From positions 10,049,263-10,113,262 of the forward strand of contig JBBCBC010000037.1 of the NCBI GenBank assembly GCA_037126765.1: a stretch of DNA of 64,000 nucleotides, read 5' to 3'. The notes below the pieces were generated by a model, which saw only the letters and a list, made by a program, of their open reading frames with translations, had not been told where the DNA came from and made no database searches. The position numbers and the translations under genes are program-made. Shown here piece by piece: positions 10,897 through 22,018 of this stretch. The DNA comes from Stenogyne calaminthoides (lineage: Eukaryota > Streptophyta > Magnoliopsida > Lamiales > Lamiaceae). The number at the start of each line of letters is the position of its first letter. Position 1 is the first letter of the stretch.

Positions 10897-11809
10897 TTTT
10901 TGTTTTACTATTTCAAGTACATAGTTTCATTTATCCGGAGCGCTCCCAAGGGCAAAAATGTTATTCGACATTTTCCTCTTTTTTATTTTTACCAACTATA
11001 TTTATTAATTTCTCTATGTTATTTTTACCTACTATGACAGAGACACTTATCAAAAATGATAATTAATATACCTCTTGATTACCCAAACCCAATGCCAATT
11101 TCTTGACCAAACAAGAAGCTCGTAAATATTATTGTAAACTTCTTGGAATAATGTCATTCCAAGGGCAAAAATGGCACTCGGTTGTAGAGCACATTTTGAT
11201 TTGCTGTTTAATTGATCATTAATACCACGTGTTCACATATACTAATCACTTGTGCTTGTCACTCAAGACTCAAAAAGAAAATAAATAAATAAATAATAAT
11301 AATATTAAAGTTGGTAAAAGATGATGTGTGTTTACTGTTAGTAACAAACAATTGAGTCAATTGACCATCACAGTGGTGTAAAACCAAGACTAATTAGGGT
11401 AGAACAAACTACACACTGTACACAAATAATCATAACACTTGCTTTTACTACAAAGAAAATTTTCCTTGGCAAATACCAATGTATAGATTAGTATCTAATA
11501 AAGTTCAGCCACTTGTAAAGCACTTCCATAGCTTATTTTTTGACAAATTCCTAAAAATAAAGCCTGATAATGACTTAGTTGGAAAAGCGTGCTTCAAGTT
11601 TTTGTATTTTTCTCCACCAAACTAATCCTAAAGATGACAAGTTATGTCTTGATTCATGCTCAGAGTAAATGGAGATGCAATTGATTCAACGACATAGTGT
11701 TAGTGCGAGAAGAATTATTATTGATATGACAAAAGAGTTGGAAAGAAAGCATGGATCTTTTAAGACAAACTGGGTGGGATTTTTTTTTTCCAAGAAGCTG
11801 CTATGCTGG
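10897..11809. other. Intergenic / FKBP12 downstream region, no gene seen
   Basis: AT-rich sequence. The end nearest 11810 is probably the FKBP12 3' UTR. Plus-strand frames at 11669-11985 partly overlap the last FKBP12 exon in antisense and are shadows. Confidence 0.5.
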
Positions 11810-13076
11810 TTAATCCACACTCAGCACTTGAATCTCGAAAACCAGATCGGGCTGGATACCCCATGCTGGAAAACCATTCGGGCCGTACGCGTAGTCTGGA
11901 GTGCACTGCACACATTTATCAATTAAAGTGTCAACAAGACCATCACAGTTCACACAATGAGCATATTAGGTTGCTTTTCGATTGACATATTTGAAACAAG
12001 GGATTACAAATCCGCTCAGAAACTAGAAACAACACCAATGGATTTGCTATTGTGGGTTTCTAATATTCAATCTCAACTATTTTGATTGAAACACAGCCTT
12101 TGAGGGTTATAGGCAATAGACAAACAATGAAGCTTGTGGAATGTGGATAGAAAGACGAGATGCAGAATTAGCAAGCCATATATTCTGGCAATTAGCACAA
12201 AGGAAAGATATGCACATTACCCGCAATCGAGCAACTTCTCCAACTTCCATCCCTAACACCCCTTCATCCCAGCCTGTAGCAAAGCTCACCAAGGCTCCAG
12301 ATTAAGAACAAATTATTATAAAGAATATACAGAATCTTACTATAAAATCAACATAACTCATGCTTCATATAAAGTTATAGTAGGTCACAAGCAAAAGTGC
12401 TGCTAAAAAGAAACTGCAAAGATTCATGAACATTCCCCCAAGCAAAATTCTAATAATTCATGAATATATAGTGTTTCTCCAACTTTTGCATAGGCAATAA
12501 ATCAAATTTATATAAGAATCCAACACTCAAGTAAATAATAACATCAATAGAAACCATCACAAAGGTGCCCACCGCCTGGCATCTTTCAATTTGAGAGTTT
12601 CGAGTCCTCCACCCTCAATTGTAACTCAATATAAAAAGTGGAAAAAATCACAAGCTAATAGTATATAATAAGCATACATCATCCAACAATTACAAATGCA
12701 TACTAAAAGCTGAAAAATGGGAAAAATATTAGGCTACTCAAACGAAAAACAAAATGCAGTTGATAATTAGTAAAAGTACCTTTAATAACACTGCCTTGGC
12801 CTATTTGAAAAGAGAAGGGCTTCTGTCCCGGATCCTTGGTGCTGTTACCCAAGTTAAACATTCCAATTTACTCAAACAAACCAGGAAATACCTTAAAATA
12901 AATCTAGGGTTCTTTTGATTATAGAAATTGGGGGGAAAAAGTATGAAAATTTACCTCCAGAACTTTTTGGTAAGATCGCCATTTTTACCGAAACCGGTGC
13001 AGTGAACGGTGACATTTTGACCGGCGACGGGTTTGGGGCCGGTGCCGGGTTTCAACAAGTCCTTTTCCACCCCCAT
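11810..13076 (-). CDS. FKBP12: FKBP12-type peptidyl-prolyl cis-trans isomerase
   Basis: Four coding exons on the minus strand: 13076-12955, 12841-12780, 12273-12221 and 11905-11810. All junctions are GT-AG with continuous phase; they sum to 333 nt, 110 residues plus stop. The protein starts MGVEKDLLKPGTGPKP, followed by VTVHCTGFG, then STKDPGQKPFSFQIGQGSVIK, GWDEGVLGMEVGEVARLR and CTPDYAYG...GFPAWGIQP, ending EIQVLSVD. It is the single-domain cytosolic rotamase that binds FK506/rapamycin. Plant FKBP12 is usually 112 residues; the two missing ones fall after GIQP, where the sequence reads GIQPDLVFEIQV instead of the GIQPNSVLDFEIEV type, in the last strand. The start matches the family N-terminus; in-frame ATGs upstream are unlikely. 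Confidence 0.95.
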
Positions 13077-13171
13077 TGCTCTGATTGGATAAGCTAGCAT
13101 CATTGCCATGGCCACTCTTGTTGAGGTTTTGGAGTGAGTGAACTGTGGTAGGTGTGTAATCATATTCTGCA

Positions 13172-13208
13172 ATGCACGTGTTCATCACGTGCGACGTATA
13201 TATATTTA
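13172..13208 (-). promoter_or_regulatory. FKBP12 core promoter with two G-boxes
   Basis: An AAATATATATA TATA-like run near 13197-13208 lies about 125 bases upstream of the FKBP12 start codon on the minus strand. Just downstream of it, near 13175-13190, are two CACGTG palindromes only a few bases apart. CACGTG is the G-box bound by bZIP and bHLH factors. Their position between the TATA box and the ATG is seen; a regulatory role is inferred. Confidence 0.55.
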
Positions 13209-14397
13209 CTGACTTAACTATTGAAGAGAAAACTTATTTTAGTATTGCACGTTTGAGCTTAATTATTGAAAAGACACACACAAGTTTTAAATCAATATTG
13301 ATGAACATGTGAGCATATCTAAGTTCTGGTTGATTATAATTTATGAAAAATATTTGGGTGCATGAATGTTCCCATCAAATTTGACCCAATACTGATTGCA
13401 CCCGTTACATGAGAAATATATTATAAAAATTATTAATTCATATTAAAAAAAAATAGCTCGTATAGAAAAAGTAATAATTTATATGTTGAACATTATTAAC
13501 ACTTTTAAATGTACAAACTAAAGTAATATTTTTTACAATACATTTTTTTTCTTTTTTTTTTTTTTTTGTGCACAGAGATACAACTTACATTCTTACAGCA
13601 TGTAAGAACCCTCTACCCACATGAAAAAAATCAAGCTACAATAAATGTGTGTACTTTAGTTGAGACACCAACCCAAGTGTCACCAATAAGCATTTAAGAT
13701 CTTTAAGAGGAATTCAAACGCATTCAATATAAGGACCCACCCAGAAAAAAAAAGGTCCAATATTTATTTATATATTTGTATTATGTTAATGTAAAAAAAA
13801 AATGACATTCATGGTTTCATAAGAAAATTCTTATTTGACCCCACGTATATTTAGATAAATTATATTTATACTATTTTATAATGTATAAATATTTATGTTG
13901 ATATTCACGGCTTCATAAGAAACTTGAAGAAACTCTTTGTTTGGGGCCGTAGATATAATTATATATACGTGTATAAATCATTAGTAACTTCTCCGGTTGC
14001 TCAGTTAGTTGGACGAATTAAAGCTGATATTGATATATTTTTACGTGACATGACATGATGCTTCTTATTGCCTAACTTGCGTAATTGTGTTTATTCTATT
14101 CATGATTTCCATGCTTCTTGTTGCATTATTATGAGAGTGAGATGCCACCTGCATTATTATGAGAGTAAGATGTCACCATATATATCATATATCGTGATGC
14201 ATTACTATATACTCCTCCATCCCCCAATTATAATCTTATTTTATTTAGGCATAACTGCAAATTGAATCACCGTCTTTCGCTTAAATCAAAATTCATGCAT
14301 TTGGATTTAAGCAAAAGGTGGTGCTTTAATTTGCAAATTTAAATGCTTAGGAGAGGCTCTTAATTCAAGTACCTTGATCTTTTCTGCTTTTCTCCTT
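13209..14397. other. Intergenic, no gene seen
   Basis: AT-rich, with a T-rich run near 13540-13567. The phrases GCATTATTATGAGAGT(G/A)AGATG(C/T)CACC repeat back to back at about 14123-14175. Short frames here resemble nothing. Confidence 0.5.
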
Positions 14398-15246
14398 CCC
14401 CAGTGCGGTATTACCTCATCGACTTCATATTCTGCCGCCATCCTTCCTCTCTCATGGAGCATCTCGAAACCAGTGGCTGCTGGGAATACAAGCAGTCGAC
14501 ATTCAGAAGAAAGTTATCAAAAGATCAGGAATTCGCAACCAGAACTACTTACAAGATGGCAATATCTCCGGGATGGATTGTAGTGCTGGGAATTTGTCCT
14601 TCAAGTTAGCTAGATATATCCTTAAAGTCCACAAGGATTCCCTACCATTGGTTCTCAGCTCAGAGGTTGTGTATCCCAATTTCGAATGGGGGAAGCCGCC
14701 ATTTTCCTCTCGAACAAAGCATGTCATAGTATCACGGAAAAAATTGAACTAATGCATATAGTTAGGCTCATTTGGGATCAAAAAATGGTGCCTACAAATG
14801 TGTTATTTAAGAACTGGATGAAGGAAACACCAGAGTTTCTCTATCCAGATCGATAGTTCAGATTAGACATGTATACGTATATATATATTGATTTTGATAT
14901 GGAGTCTAGTGTTGGATTTATTATTGAGCCAACATCAACAAAAATTACTTGTACCATGTTTTAAAGTAGTAGTTTATGTTGATATTGAGCTTCATAAAGA
15001 ATCTAAAGCTCCACATTAAAAGTAGTTGTAAAACAAAAATTTTAATGTTAGGTCGCAGCAGATGCATTGAAGACGAACATGGGCGAACTAGGAATGCTTG
15101 CTCTGCAAATAAAATATGGTCTGTCAGTGGCCTGGAAGAGAGCATGGGGACCTCAAGCAAAAAACGGGGCTTATATTCCTGATTTCAGGAAGGTTTATCA
15201 GCATTTCTGCATTCATGCTGGTGGGAGAACAGTGACTGAAGGATGA
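14398..15246 (+). pseudogene. 3-ketoacyl-CoA synthase (KCS) pseudogene
   Basis: Pieces of a plant very-long-chain fatty acid elongase condensing enzyme lie in order but in different frames. First YYLIDFIFCRHPSS (from about 14404). After a frame change come DIQKKVIKRSGIRNQNYLQDG (from 14498), GMDCSAGNLSFKLARYIL (active-site Cys in the family's GMGCSAG position, about 14579) and LPLVLSSEVVYPNFEWG. Next is MHIVRLIWDQ (about 14754), and last DALKTNMGELGML...YIPDF...HFCIHAGGRTV (from about 15063). The N-terminal membrane part is missing, the section after the active site is degraded, and the end is truncated. Frameshifts and gaps make it non-functional. Confidence 0.8.
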
Positions 15247-15752
15247 GAGATCTATTTTAGTTAATGGAGAGGGACACCAAAGCTTCTAAAATGACTCTAT
15301 AGGTACTCACTTGTGTATATAGAGTATGAGAAGGGATAGCGTGTGTCAACTGGCTTTTGGGAGTGTATTCAAGTGTAATAGTGTTGTTTGGAAGTGTCAA
15401 ATGCCTGAATTGCATTACTATTGATGTAAAAGTCTGGCCTAATTGTTTGGGATGTGTAACTACAAAATAACATGTATTCTCTTATCTAAAAATGTGCACT
15501 ATGAAACATAAACCATCAGGTTTGATATTTAAAGACAATTACACTGACAAAAAAAAAAGTTTTAGATTTCAATAGCAAATGCTTCAAATCAGATATGCAT
15601 TCCGATCGGAACTGAGGAAATGTTTTAACTTCCTTTCCTTGTTGGAAGGTGACAAACTGATCTTATCAGCATGTTTATCAGAAGGCATTGGCAAACATAG
15701 TTGAAGTTACTCAAACCATCATATTCATTTCAATTGTTCTTGTAGACATTAA
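15247..15752. other. Intergenic, no gene seen
   Basis: No coding or repeat signal recognised between the KCS pseudogene and the first copy of the duplicated block. Confidence 0.5.
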
Positions 15753-16510
15753 AATGAGAAAAAAAAATAAAAAACCTAAATATCAAGCTAAAAGGCAGAA
15801 ACTCACAAAGTCAACATCCAGATTAAGCATTCTTCTTGCCTTTCAATTCTGACCTGAAAGAATGTCCGTGTTAAAGGGAATCAAGATATATGATAAAACT
15901 CAAGAGATCTCTAGTCATATTTTCTGGTTATAATTTTTGTCACTTTGAATTTACTTCATTAATTAATATATCTGCATATCTAAGAAAATAAAGGAACTCG
16001 TGTATATCACCATTAAGTAGCAATGCATGAACTATTAGCCCCCTTTTTTGCGTAATAGATCCACCACTCTCCGCCTACACCACCAAAACTATCTCAGAAG
16101 TCTACATTGTTTTCACTGCTTCCCAAGGTGAGTAACAACCATGAGTTTCTAAATTAAAAATTCAAAAAACATTAAATATAAATGAAGCTTGTCAGATCAT
16201 ATCATGTATAAAATCATATCCAAAGTAATCATGAAAGGAAGCAAGTTGAACCTTAGAGGGGGCCTGTTAACGAAATTAAATGTTTCAAATACCTACCTAC
16301 ATCCCACAACCTTTCCTTTCAGCTTCTGCGAGAATGTGACTTCTATAGACTCTCAAGGGTTCTAACGGTAACACTTTTTCTTTGATAAACAAATGACTTC
16401 AATTTACGCTGCAAGACCAATGTATATGGAGATGATGTTGGCAATTTACTGCAACGATCTGAAACACTGTGCTAAATAATATAAGAAGAAATATATGTGG
16501 ATTTCAAGTT
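15753..16510. repeat. Duplicated block, copy 1
   Basis: About 750 bp that is clearly similar, with small indels, to 17889-18640 in the same orientation. Shared landmarks include AACTCACAAAGTCAACATCC, ATCTGCATATCTAAGAAAAT and TTCAATTTACGCTGCAA. Copy 2 carries an intact short exon of the gene model described at 17632-19381; the matching stretch here has in-frame stops, so this copy looks like the decayed one. Confidence 0.75.
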
Positions 16511-17631
16511 AAGACACTTAAATTATATTTCTTCCATATGATTCATATTAACCAGAGATAATGATTGTAGGTAATAAAGCATCAAGCGTGAATCCAATGG
16601 ATATAAAGTTACATATAGGTATATGATTATGAATTCTGGGAGAAACTTAACATACTCCGAACATATGATGAAAGAATTAAAGATACCTCTCTGTACCTCC
16701 CCAATAGAGTGTAGATCCCAAACATAACTACAAACTGCAGTAGGAGACGAGGTCAGTATTAAGCGAGATGTGGAGCCAAAAGTTGTATACAATAAAACTA
16801 TGAAGATAACGAAGAGAAGTGCAAACATTACTCTCCATTGCCAGAGGCTGCCATTTAACTTCTTTCTCAAAGGTAAAACGTAATGATTTCAACTTCTGAT
16901 AATTGAAACAAAGAGAAGTACCGACTATTTCTCATTCATTGGCAAGCAAAAATAAGAAATCAAAATATGATATTTCGCAGCAAACACTAACCTCATTTTG
17001 TAGAATCACCACATCTTCTCTGTGAGGGTAGTACTCAGCATCCATTTATGCAACCTTCAAACAAACAATACAAAATATATTGATCAGTATAAAACTTTAA
17101 TCTTGCAAAAGAGAATAATCTTTGGAAAGGAAAATAGTGCCAGAGAAGAACAAAACTGAAAAATAGAAACCGAGAGAGAAGTAACTTACTGGACACGTCA
17201 ACTTATCAAGTTAGAAATTGGAGTTGTGCCCTGTTGGAAAAACACCAAACTCCTAATGTTACCTTTTAGACAATCACAACCACAGTATCAGAAACTCACG
17301 CCATACCTAAATATATTATCCCACCCTCACCCAGTTTTAGATCCTGCAGAAAACCATCAAACAAAATTTAAATTAGAAATAAGATTGATAAGCATAAACA
17401 ACATATTAATTGTGATTTTTGCATAAAGATAAATTACATAAAGATGCATACAAAAACAAGGGATTCTCAAACCGAAAAATAAAATTAAAAATTAAACGAT
17501 ATTTGCAGAATGAAATCACTGCCTTGAAAATATGGTGCAGGCTATTGTCTTGCAACTGTGAGACAATTTGAAGGCAGATTTGTTTGGGGGCGATTTGCAA
17601 AATTGTTTTAAGGCAAATGTTGAAGATCCCA
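16511..17631. other. Spacer between duplicated copies, no firm gene
   Basis: A minus-strand frame at 16523-16870 contains a hydrophobic stretch (ALLFVIFIVLLYTTFG) but no recognisable domain. It could be chance. Nothing else was seen. Confidence 0.35.
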
Positions 17632-19381
17632 CTAAGATGATGGGTCGAATAGTTGAGAGCAAGAGGCACAATCCTGGTTAGATCGAACCCAAATAGTCCC
17701 GATAGCAAGCAGGCAAGCCTGAAATTCTGAACAAATTATCATATTCTCTTCAAATCATAAGAAAGTTTGATTTGTTTCACAGAAAGAATTGGCAAAAATC
17801 ACAAATCACTATATTCTATTCGAGTCAAACGAAAGTTTACTGTACTAACCATTAGCAGGAAATTATGTCTAAATGACATCGTGCATGTAAAATGAGAAAA
17901 AACCCTAATATCAGCTAAAAGGCTGAAACTCACAAAGTCAACATCCTGACAAAGAATCTTCTTGCCTCGTTTCTTCTTTTCTGACCTGAAAGAATGTCAG
18001 TGTCAACTGGAAACAAGACATATGACAATTCAAGATATTCTAGTAACTTTTTATGGTTATAAATTTTTGTCACTTTGGCTTTACTTCATTAATAAATATA
18101 TCTGCATATCTAAGAAAATAAAGGAACTAATGTATATCACCATAAAGTAGCAATGCATGAACTATTCGCCCTTTTTCGCGTAATAGATCCACCACTATCC
18201 GCCTACAATACCAAAACTATCCCCGAAGTCTACATGGCTTTCACTGCTTCCATAGGTGAGTAACAACCATGAGATTCTAAATCAATCAAAAATTTTAAAA
18301 AATGTCATATATAAATGAAGCTTGGCAGATCAAATCAAGTATAAAATCATAACCAAATAATCAAGAAAGGAAGCAAGATGAACCTTAGAGGGGGCACGTT
18401 AATGAAATTCAGTGTTTCCAATACCTACATCATGCCACAACCATTCCTTTCAGCTTCTGCAAGAATGTGACCTCTATATACTCTCAAGGGTTGGAACGAT
18501 AACACTTTTTCTTTGATAAACAAATGACTTCAATTTACGCTGCAACACCAATGTATATGGAAATTATGTCGGTAATTTATTGCCACGACCTGAAACACTG
18601 TGCAAATATAAGAAGAAAAACGGATTTAAAAGTCTCCCTCATCTCATTGCAAATACTAATTGTAAGAAGGCAGACTCATAAAGAAGAAACTAGTCAAGTC
18701 TTTGTCAATCAACAAAACCCCTTGACACATTAATGAAGAATCTAAGCCGTTTTAATGATACCATTGGATTTTCTATAAGTGCCGAATCGTGGATTCAGCA
18801 TTGAACTGAGAAAACAGTTTCAGCCACTGCACATGTAATGCAACACTGCATAAACTGTTTACAAGAATGGTAAGGTTCTCTGGACTTATCAATAAGAACA
18901 ACTAATTTTCACTATGGCCCTAATATTGACCAAGGATATAATAAATATATTCAACACACCTTTCCATCCAAAATCCAGTCCAGATGGCTGATGAATTTTC
19001 TCCTTTGTCACGCTTCACAGGGTGGTCCTGAAGATGGCTCAAGGTTGTTTATTTGCATTGTTTACCATGTTGGAATTTTAGGGCTTTCAAAACACAGGAT
19101 TATGCAACTCTATAGGTTAAAAAGTTGATAGGAAAAAGAAAAGGGGTCTTAAATCAATTGAAGAGATTTGATGTTTCATATTCCATAGGTATTTACATTA
19201 CAGTGAAAACGCTTGAAATACAAATTTTAGGAAGGAAAGGAAACTAAAAACTTCTAGTAGTTTTAGGGTTATGAAACAAATATTTTTTACTGAGATATTA
19301 CCTTCCCGCTGATTCCAGCTGATTCTTCCAAAGGTGATGATCGTGTAGGCAGTTTACTACCAACAAATTATATAGTACATC
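17632..19381 (-). CDS. Unidentified spliced gene model (3' part), function unknown
   Basis: Four short minus-strand exons join with continuous phase: 19381-19302 (DVLYNLLVVNCLHDHHLWKN...), 19037-18960 (HLQDHPVKRDKGENSSAIW...), 17985-17934 (SEKKKRGKKILCQDVDF) and 17718-17632 (ACLLAIGTIWVRSNQD..., stop at 17632). Each junction has GT and AG. The joined peptide is about 98 residues plus an undetermined N-terminus, which would lie near 19400-19620. I do not recognise the family. The segment after SAIWTGFWMER is strongly basic. Phase agreement at three junctions argues for a real or recently lost gene; the small exons and lack of a known domain argue for caution. Confidence 0.38.
17889..18640. repeat. 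Duplicated block, copy 2
   Basis: Direct-orientation partner of 15753-16510, offset about 2.13 kb. It includes the candidate exon 17985-17934 of the unidentified minus-strand gene and flanking intron sequence. Confidence 0.75.
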
Positions 19382-19420
19382 CTGCAAAATTACACAAGTT
19401 GATCAATCCCTGTATTTCAA

Positions 19421-19604
19421 CGACACTCAATTTCTTCTCGCAGGAAAAAACAAACGCCATTATTTTAACGACGCTCAATTTCTAATTTCTTCTCGCAGGA
19501 AAAAAAACGCCATTAGTCCCTGTATTTTCCTGTCAAAAAAAAACGAATCGATGTTGCGCGCGATTTTGCTAAGAGTGGACGAATCGATGTTACGCGCGAT
19601 TTTG
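19421..19604. repeat. Two adjacent short tandem duplications
   Basis: AATTTCTTCTCGCAGGAAAA and its flanks occur twice (about 19421-19462 and 19468-19515), each ending in ACGCCATTA. A second pair, ACGAATCGATGTTGCGCGCG and ACGAATCGATGTTACGCGCG, starts at about 19543 and 19579. They lie at the probable 5' end of the unidentified minus-strand gene. Confidence 0.7.
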
Positions 19605-20232
19605 AGTGAATGAGCGAGTGTTTTGAGGTAAAGCATCTGAAAGCCCAAACCGATATATAGAAATTGTTTAGGGCCCCCATCAATTTATAGGCCAGTGAAT
19701 TAATTGAATTATCATCGACGAACGCGTTTTTAGCCCAAAATTTAGTAACGCGGATTTGCCAGCCCATTGGGCCACGCTTCTTGAAAACATAGCCGTTTCA
19801 TTGACAGCCCATTTCTTAACCGTTGACAGCCCTATTATTTTAATTATTTTACTGTTGACAGCCAATATACTGCACGTTTCTTGGATAATAATCATGTAAT
19901 AACAGAAAAAATAAATTCTGCCAGCTTCTTGGCCCAATAAAAAATATCTTCACAATTGGAATCTAATGGGCTATAAGAAGTAAAAACACGGACCCATGAA
20001 GAATAAGCCATATAATTTTTTTTAACTCGGCCCATGAATAACACCTTTGTCCTTTGGTCAATTTGGAAATAAAGTCATTTTATTTTTATAAATATTTTTA
20101 TCTGCAAATAAAATGTTCATAAAATATGGAGTACTACTTAATAATTAAATATGGTGACACTCATATAAAATGTATCAATTACTGACTACCTCTTTTTTTG
20201 TTCTATTTAGTAAAATGTGAAAATAGTCTTCT
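19605..20232. other. Intergenic, no gene seen
   Basis: Contains several GGGCC/GGCCCA words (for example 19671, 19767, 19933, 20031). These resemble plant site II promoter elements and could belong to the minus-strand model downstream. No coding sequence is recognised. Confidence 0.4.
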
Positions 20233-20346
20233 ATAAAAGACTTGTAGCTCAAAGCAAGTGCGAGGAAGAATGCCCAATTGGTGAAGATCAAAAGGAGCAA
20301 AGATGTTGTGAAGTTAAATGCCAAGTGTCCAAGACATGTGAGCTGA
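20233..20346 (+). pseudogene. Ribosomal protein eL38 (RPL38) pseudogene fragment
   Basis: Reading from 20233 gives IKDL, a stop, then LKASARKNAQLVKIKRSK and DVVKLNAKCPRHVS before a stop at 20344-20346. This aligns with the N-terminal half of eL38 ([20 protein letters not shown] type, then SKDVVKFKVRCSKYL). The N-terminal start, the C-terminal half and the frame are lost, so it is a relic. Confidence 0.72.
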
Positions 20347-21562
20347 AATTTTGAAATATATTTTACTTGAAACCTCTCAAATATTTGTTTCGAAAAAATC
20401 TTCTTTGGTGGAATGCAAGTTTCACAACCTACACTTACTCATGATATTATTTAGGATCCAATACATCGTACACCTTCAACTAAAACTCAACCAAGAAAAA
20501 AAAAGTGTGCAAATTCAACATAGAAAAATAATTACATTGATAGTGATATTAGTTTCAAACAAAACAGAAGAAAATGAGATAAAAGTGTGTTTAAAATATA
20601 AAACGTACAATGTAACAACAAATTAAAATATATTACTACTACTTTTTTTGAAAAAAGAAGACATTATTAGAGATTGCGTTGGTGTCACGGTTGGGAACCC
20701 GTGATAGAATTATTGCAAACTTCCAAATCCAACTGTGGATAGAATGTTCATTATTGGAACATCATCAATTTGGGGACCATATTTTCAATTTTCGAAAATA
20801 TGGTCAACTCCAGTCTATGAACAAGACACCAACATTTATTTCCATTAATCAATAATGTCTGCTACTTTATTAGTCTGGTAAATAAAATAAATTATCTATG
20901 TTCATCTTTCATATGGAAGCTTTAAAATTTAAGCTATCCAAATGCAAATAGTAATACTTTGACTCATACGGCTTGTATAATTATATATGCACATTACGTA
21001 CAAAGTACAAAGACTATATGTTAATGGACGTGAACTTCGTATTCTTTATGTGTAACAATGCGTAGTAAATAAACTATGTCCTATAAATATAGTGTGACTT
21101 CGACTGAAAAATTAGATGCATGACCATTTAAATTCATGCTCATCTTTTTTCTTCTATTGAACCATAAGATATATTTAACATGTTTTATACGTCATAGGTT
21201 CAAATAAAAGAAAACCAATATTATGAAAGAAAAAAAAGTATCCTATGTCGTGTAATAATTACAGTATTCTAGAATTTAAAGAAAAATATTGTATTATCCT
21301 CCTTTATTTAGAAATATTTCTCAATTATAACTTAATAACGATACATAATTTATTAATTATATTTTATTTTGAGCATAAGTTATAAAAAAACATTAAAATT
21401 CACTAATACTTAAAAAAATTGTTAGCAGAAAAAGAGTCCCTATATCCGTCCTTAATTCTAGTAGTTGGAGAAATGAGAAACAAAGACGAAACACCACAAA
21501 AATATAAAGACCTATACGACTAGGAGGACCCTAGACTTCAATTCCCCCCTCGTATAAGTATT
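20347..21562. other. Intergenic / upstream region, no gene seen
   Basis: AT-rich. The frame at 20351-20626 follows the RPL38 relic but has no protein resemblance. Confidence 0.5.
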
Positions 21563-21574
21563 CCTATATATACA
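21563..21574 (+). promoter_or_regulatory. Probable TATA box of the methyltransferase-like gene
   Basis: CCTATATATACATG lies about 455 bases upstream of the main start codon and about 165 upstream of the first uORF. That spacing fits a leader of 400 bases or more carrying both uORFs. Confidence 0.5.
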
Positions 21575-21729
21575 TGTTACGTACATGAGTAATACGTAGA
21601 TGTATTATGTATTATGTATATATATGTACCACTCCCTCGTAATTTTCATTTTCATTTTCATTACAAGAGAAAAGATAAATGTGCATACTTTTCTCTGTTT
21701 TCTTCACGCCATCTCTCTTTCTCTCTCTC

Positions 21730-21774
21730 ATGTATGTGCTTGAGTTGCACTTAAGGGTTTCTCCAATCATGTGA
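21730..21774 (+). CDS. Short uORF (14 codons) in the methyltransferase-like leader
   Basis: ATG at 21730, encoding MYVLELHLRVSPIM, with stop TGA at 21772. It follows a CT-rich leader (TCTCTCTTTCTCTCTCTC). Conservation is unknown. Confidence 0.4.
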   Translation: MYVLELHLRVSPIM

Positions 21775-21809
21775 AGTACCATTTCAATTGGAAAAAAATA
21801 GGAAACAGA

Positions 21810-21920
21810 ATGGAAATTCCTAGAATTAAGCAATTGCTACTCCTCTGGTTTGGAATCCCAAGTCGCCGCGTCGCTCTCGTGGGTGGAAATCACACCGCTG
21901 CCAGATTCTGCACTCGCTAG
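21810..21920 (+). CDS. uORF (36 codons) in the methyltransferase-like leader
   Basis: ATG at 21810, stop TAG at 21918-21920. The peptide starts MEIPRIKQLLLLWFGIPSRR and ends HTAARFCTR. It lies 98 bases before the main ATG at 22019. Related Arabidopsis genes are, to my memory, among those listed as carrying conserved-peptide uORFs (CPuORF46/47 group). I cannot confirm that this peptide matches them. Its length and position fit a translational control element. Confidence 0.5.
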   Translation: MEIPRIKQLLLLWFGIPSRRVALVGGNHTAARFCTR

Positions 21921-22018
21921 ATATTCCTCCATTACCGCCCTTCTTTCTTCTCTCTATCTTCACTGATTCAGTTTTTCCGGCGAGTTTTCAGTGCTCAAAA
22001 ACGTCGTCGCTTCGTGTG

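Noticed and set aside
12545..12615. tRNA-like phrase with GAGTTTCGAGTCCTCC, possible SINE
   Set aside because: Only a B-box-like word is present; no A-box at proper spacing, no tail or duplication.
22016..22018. GTG start giving one extra residue for the methyltransferase-like protein
   Set aside because: Plants initiate at ATG; the ATG at 22019 follows directly.
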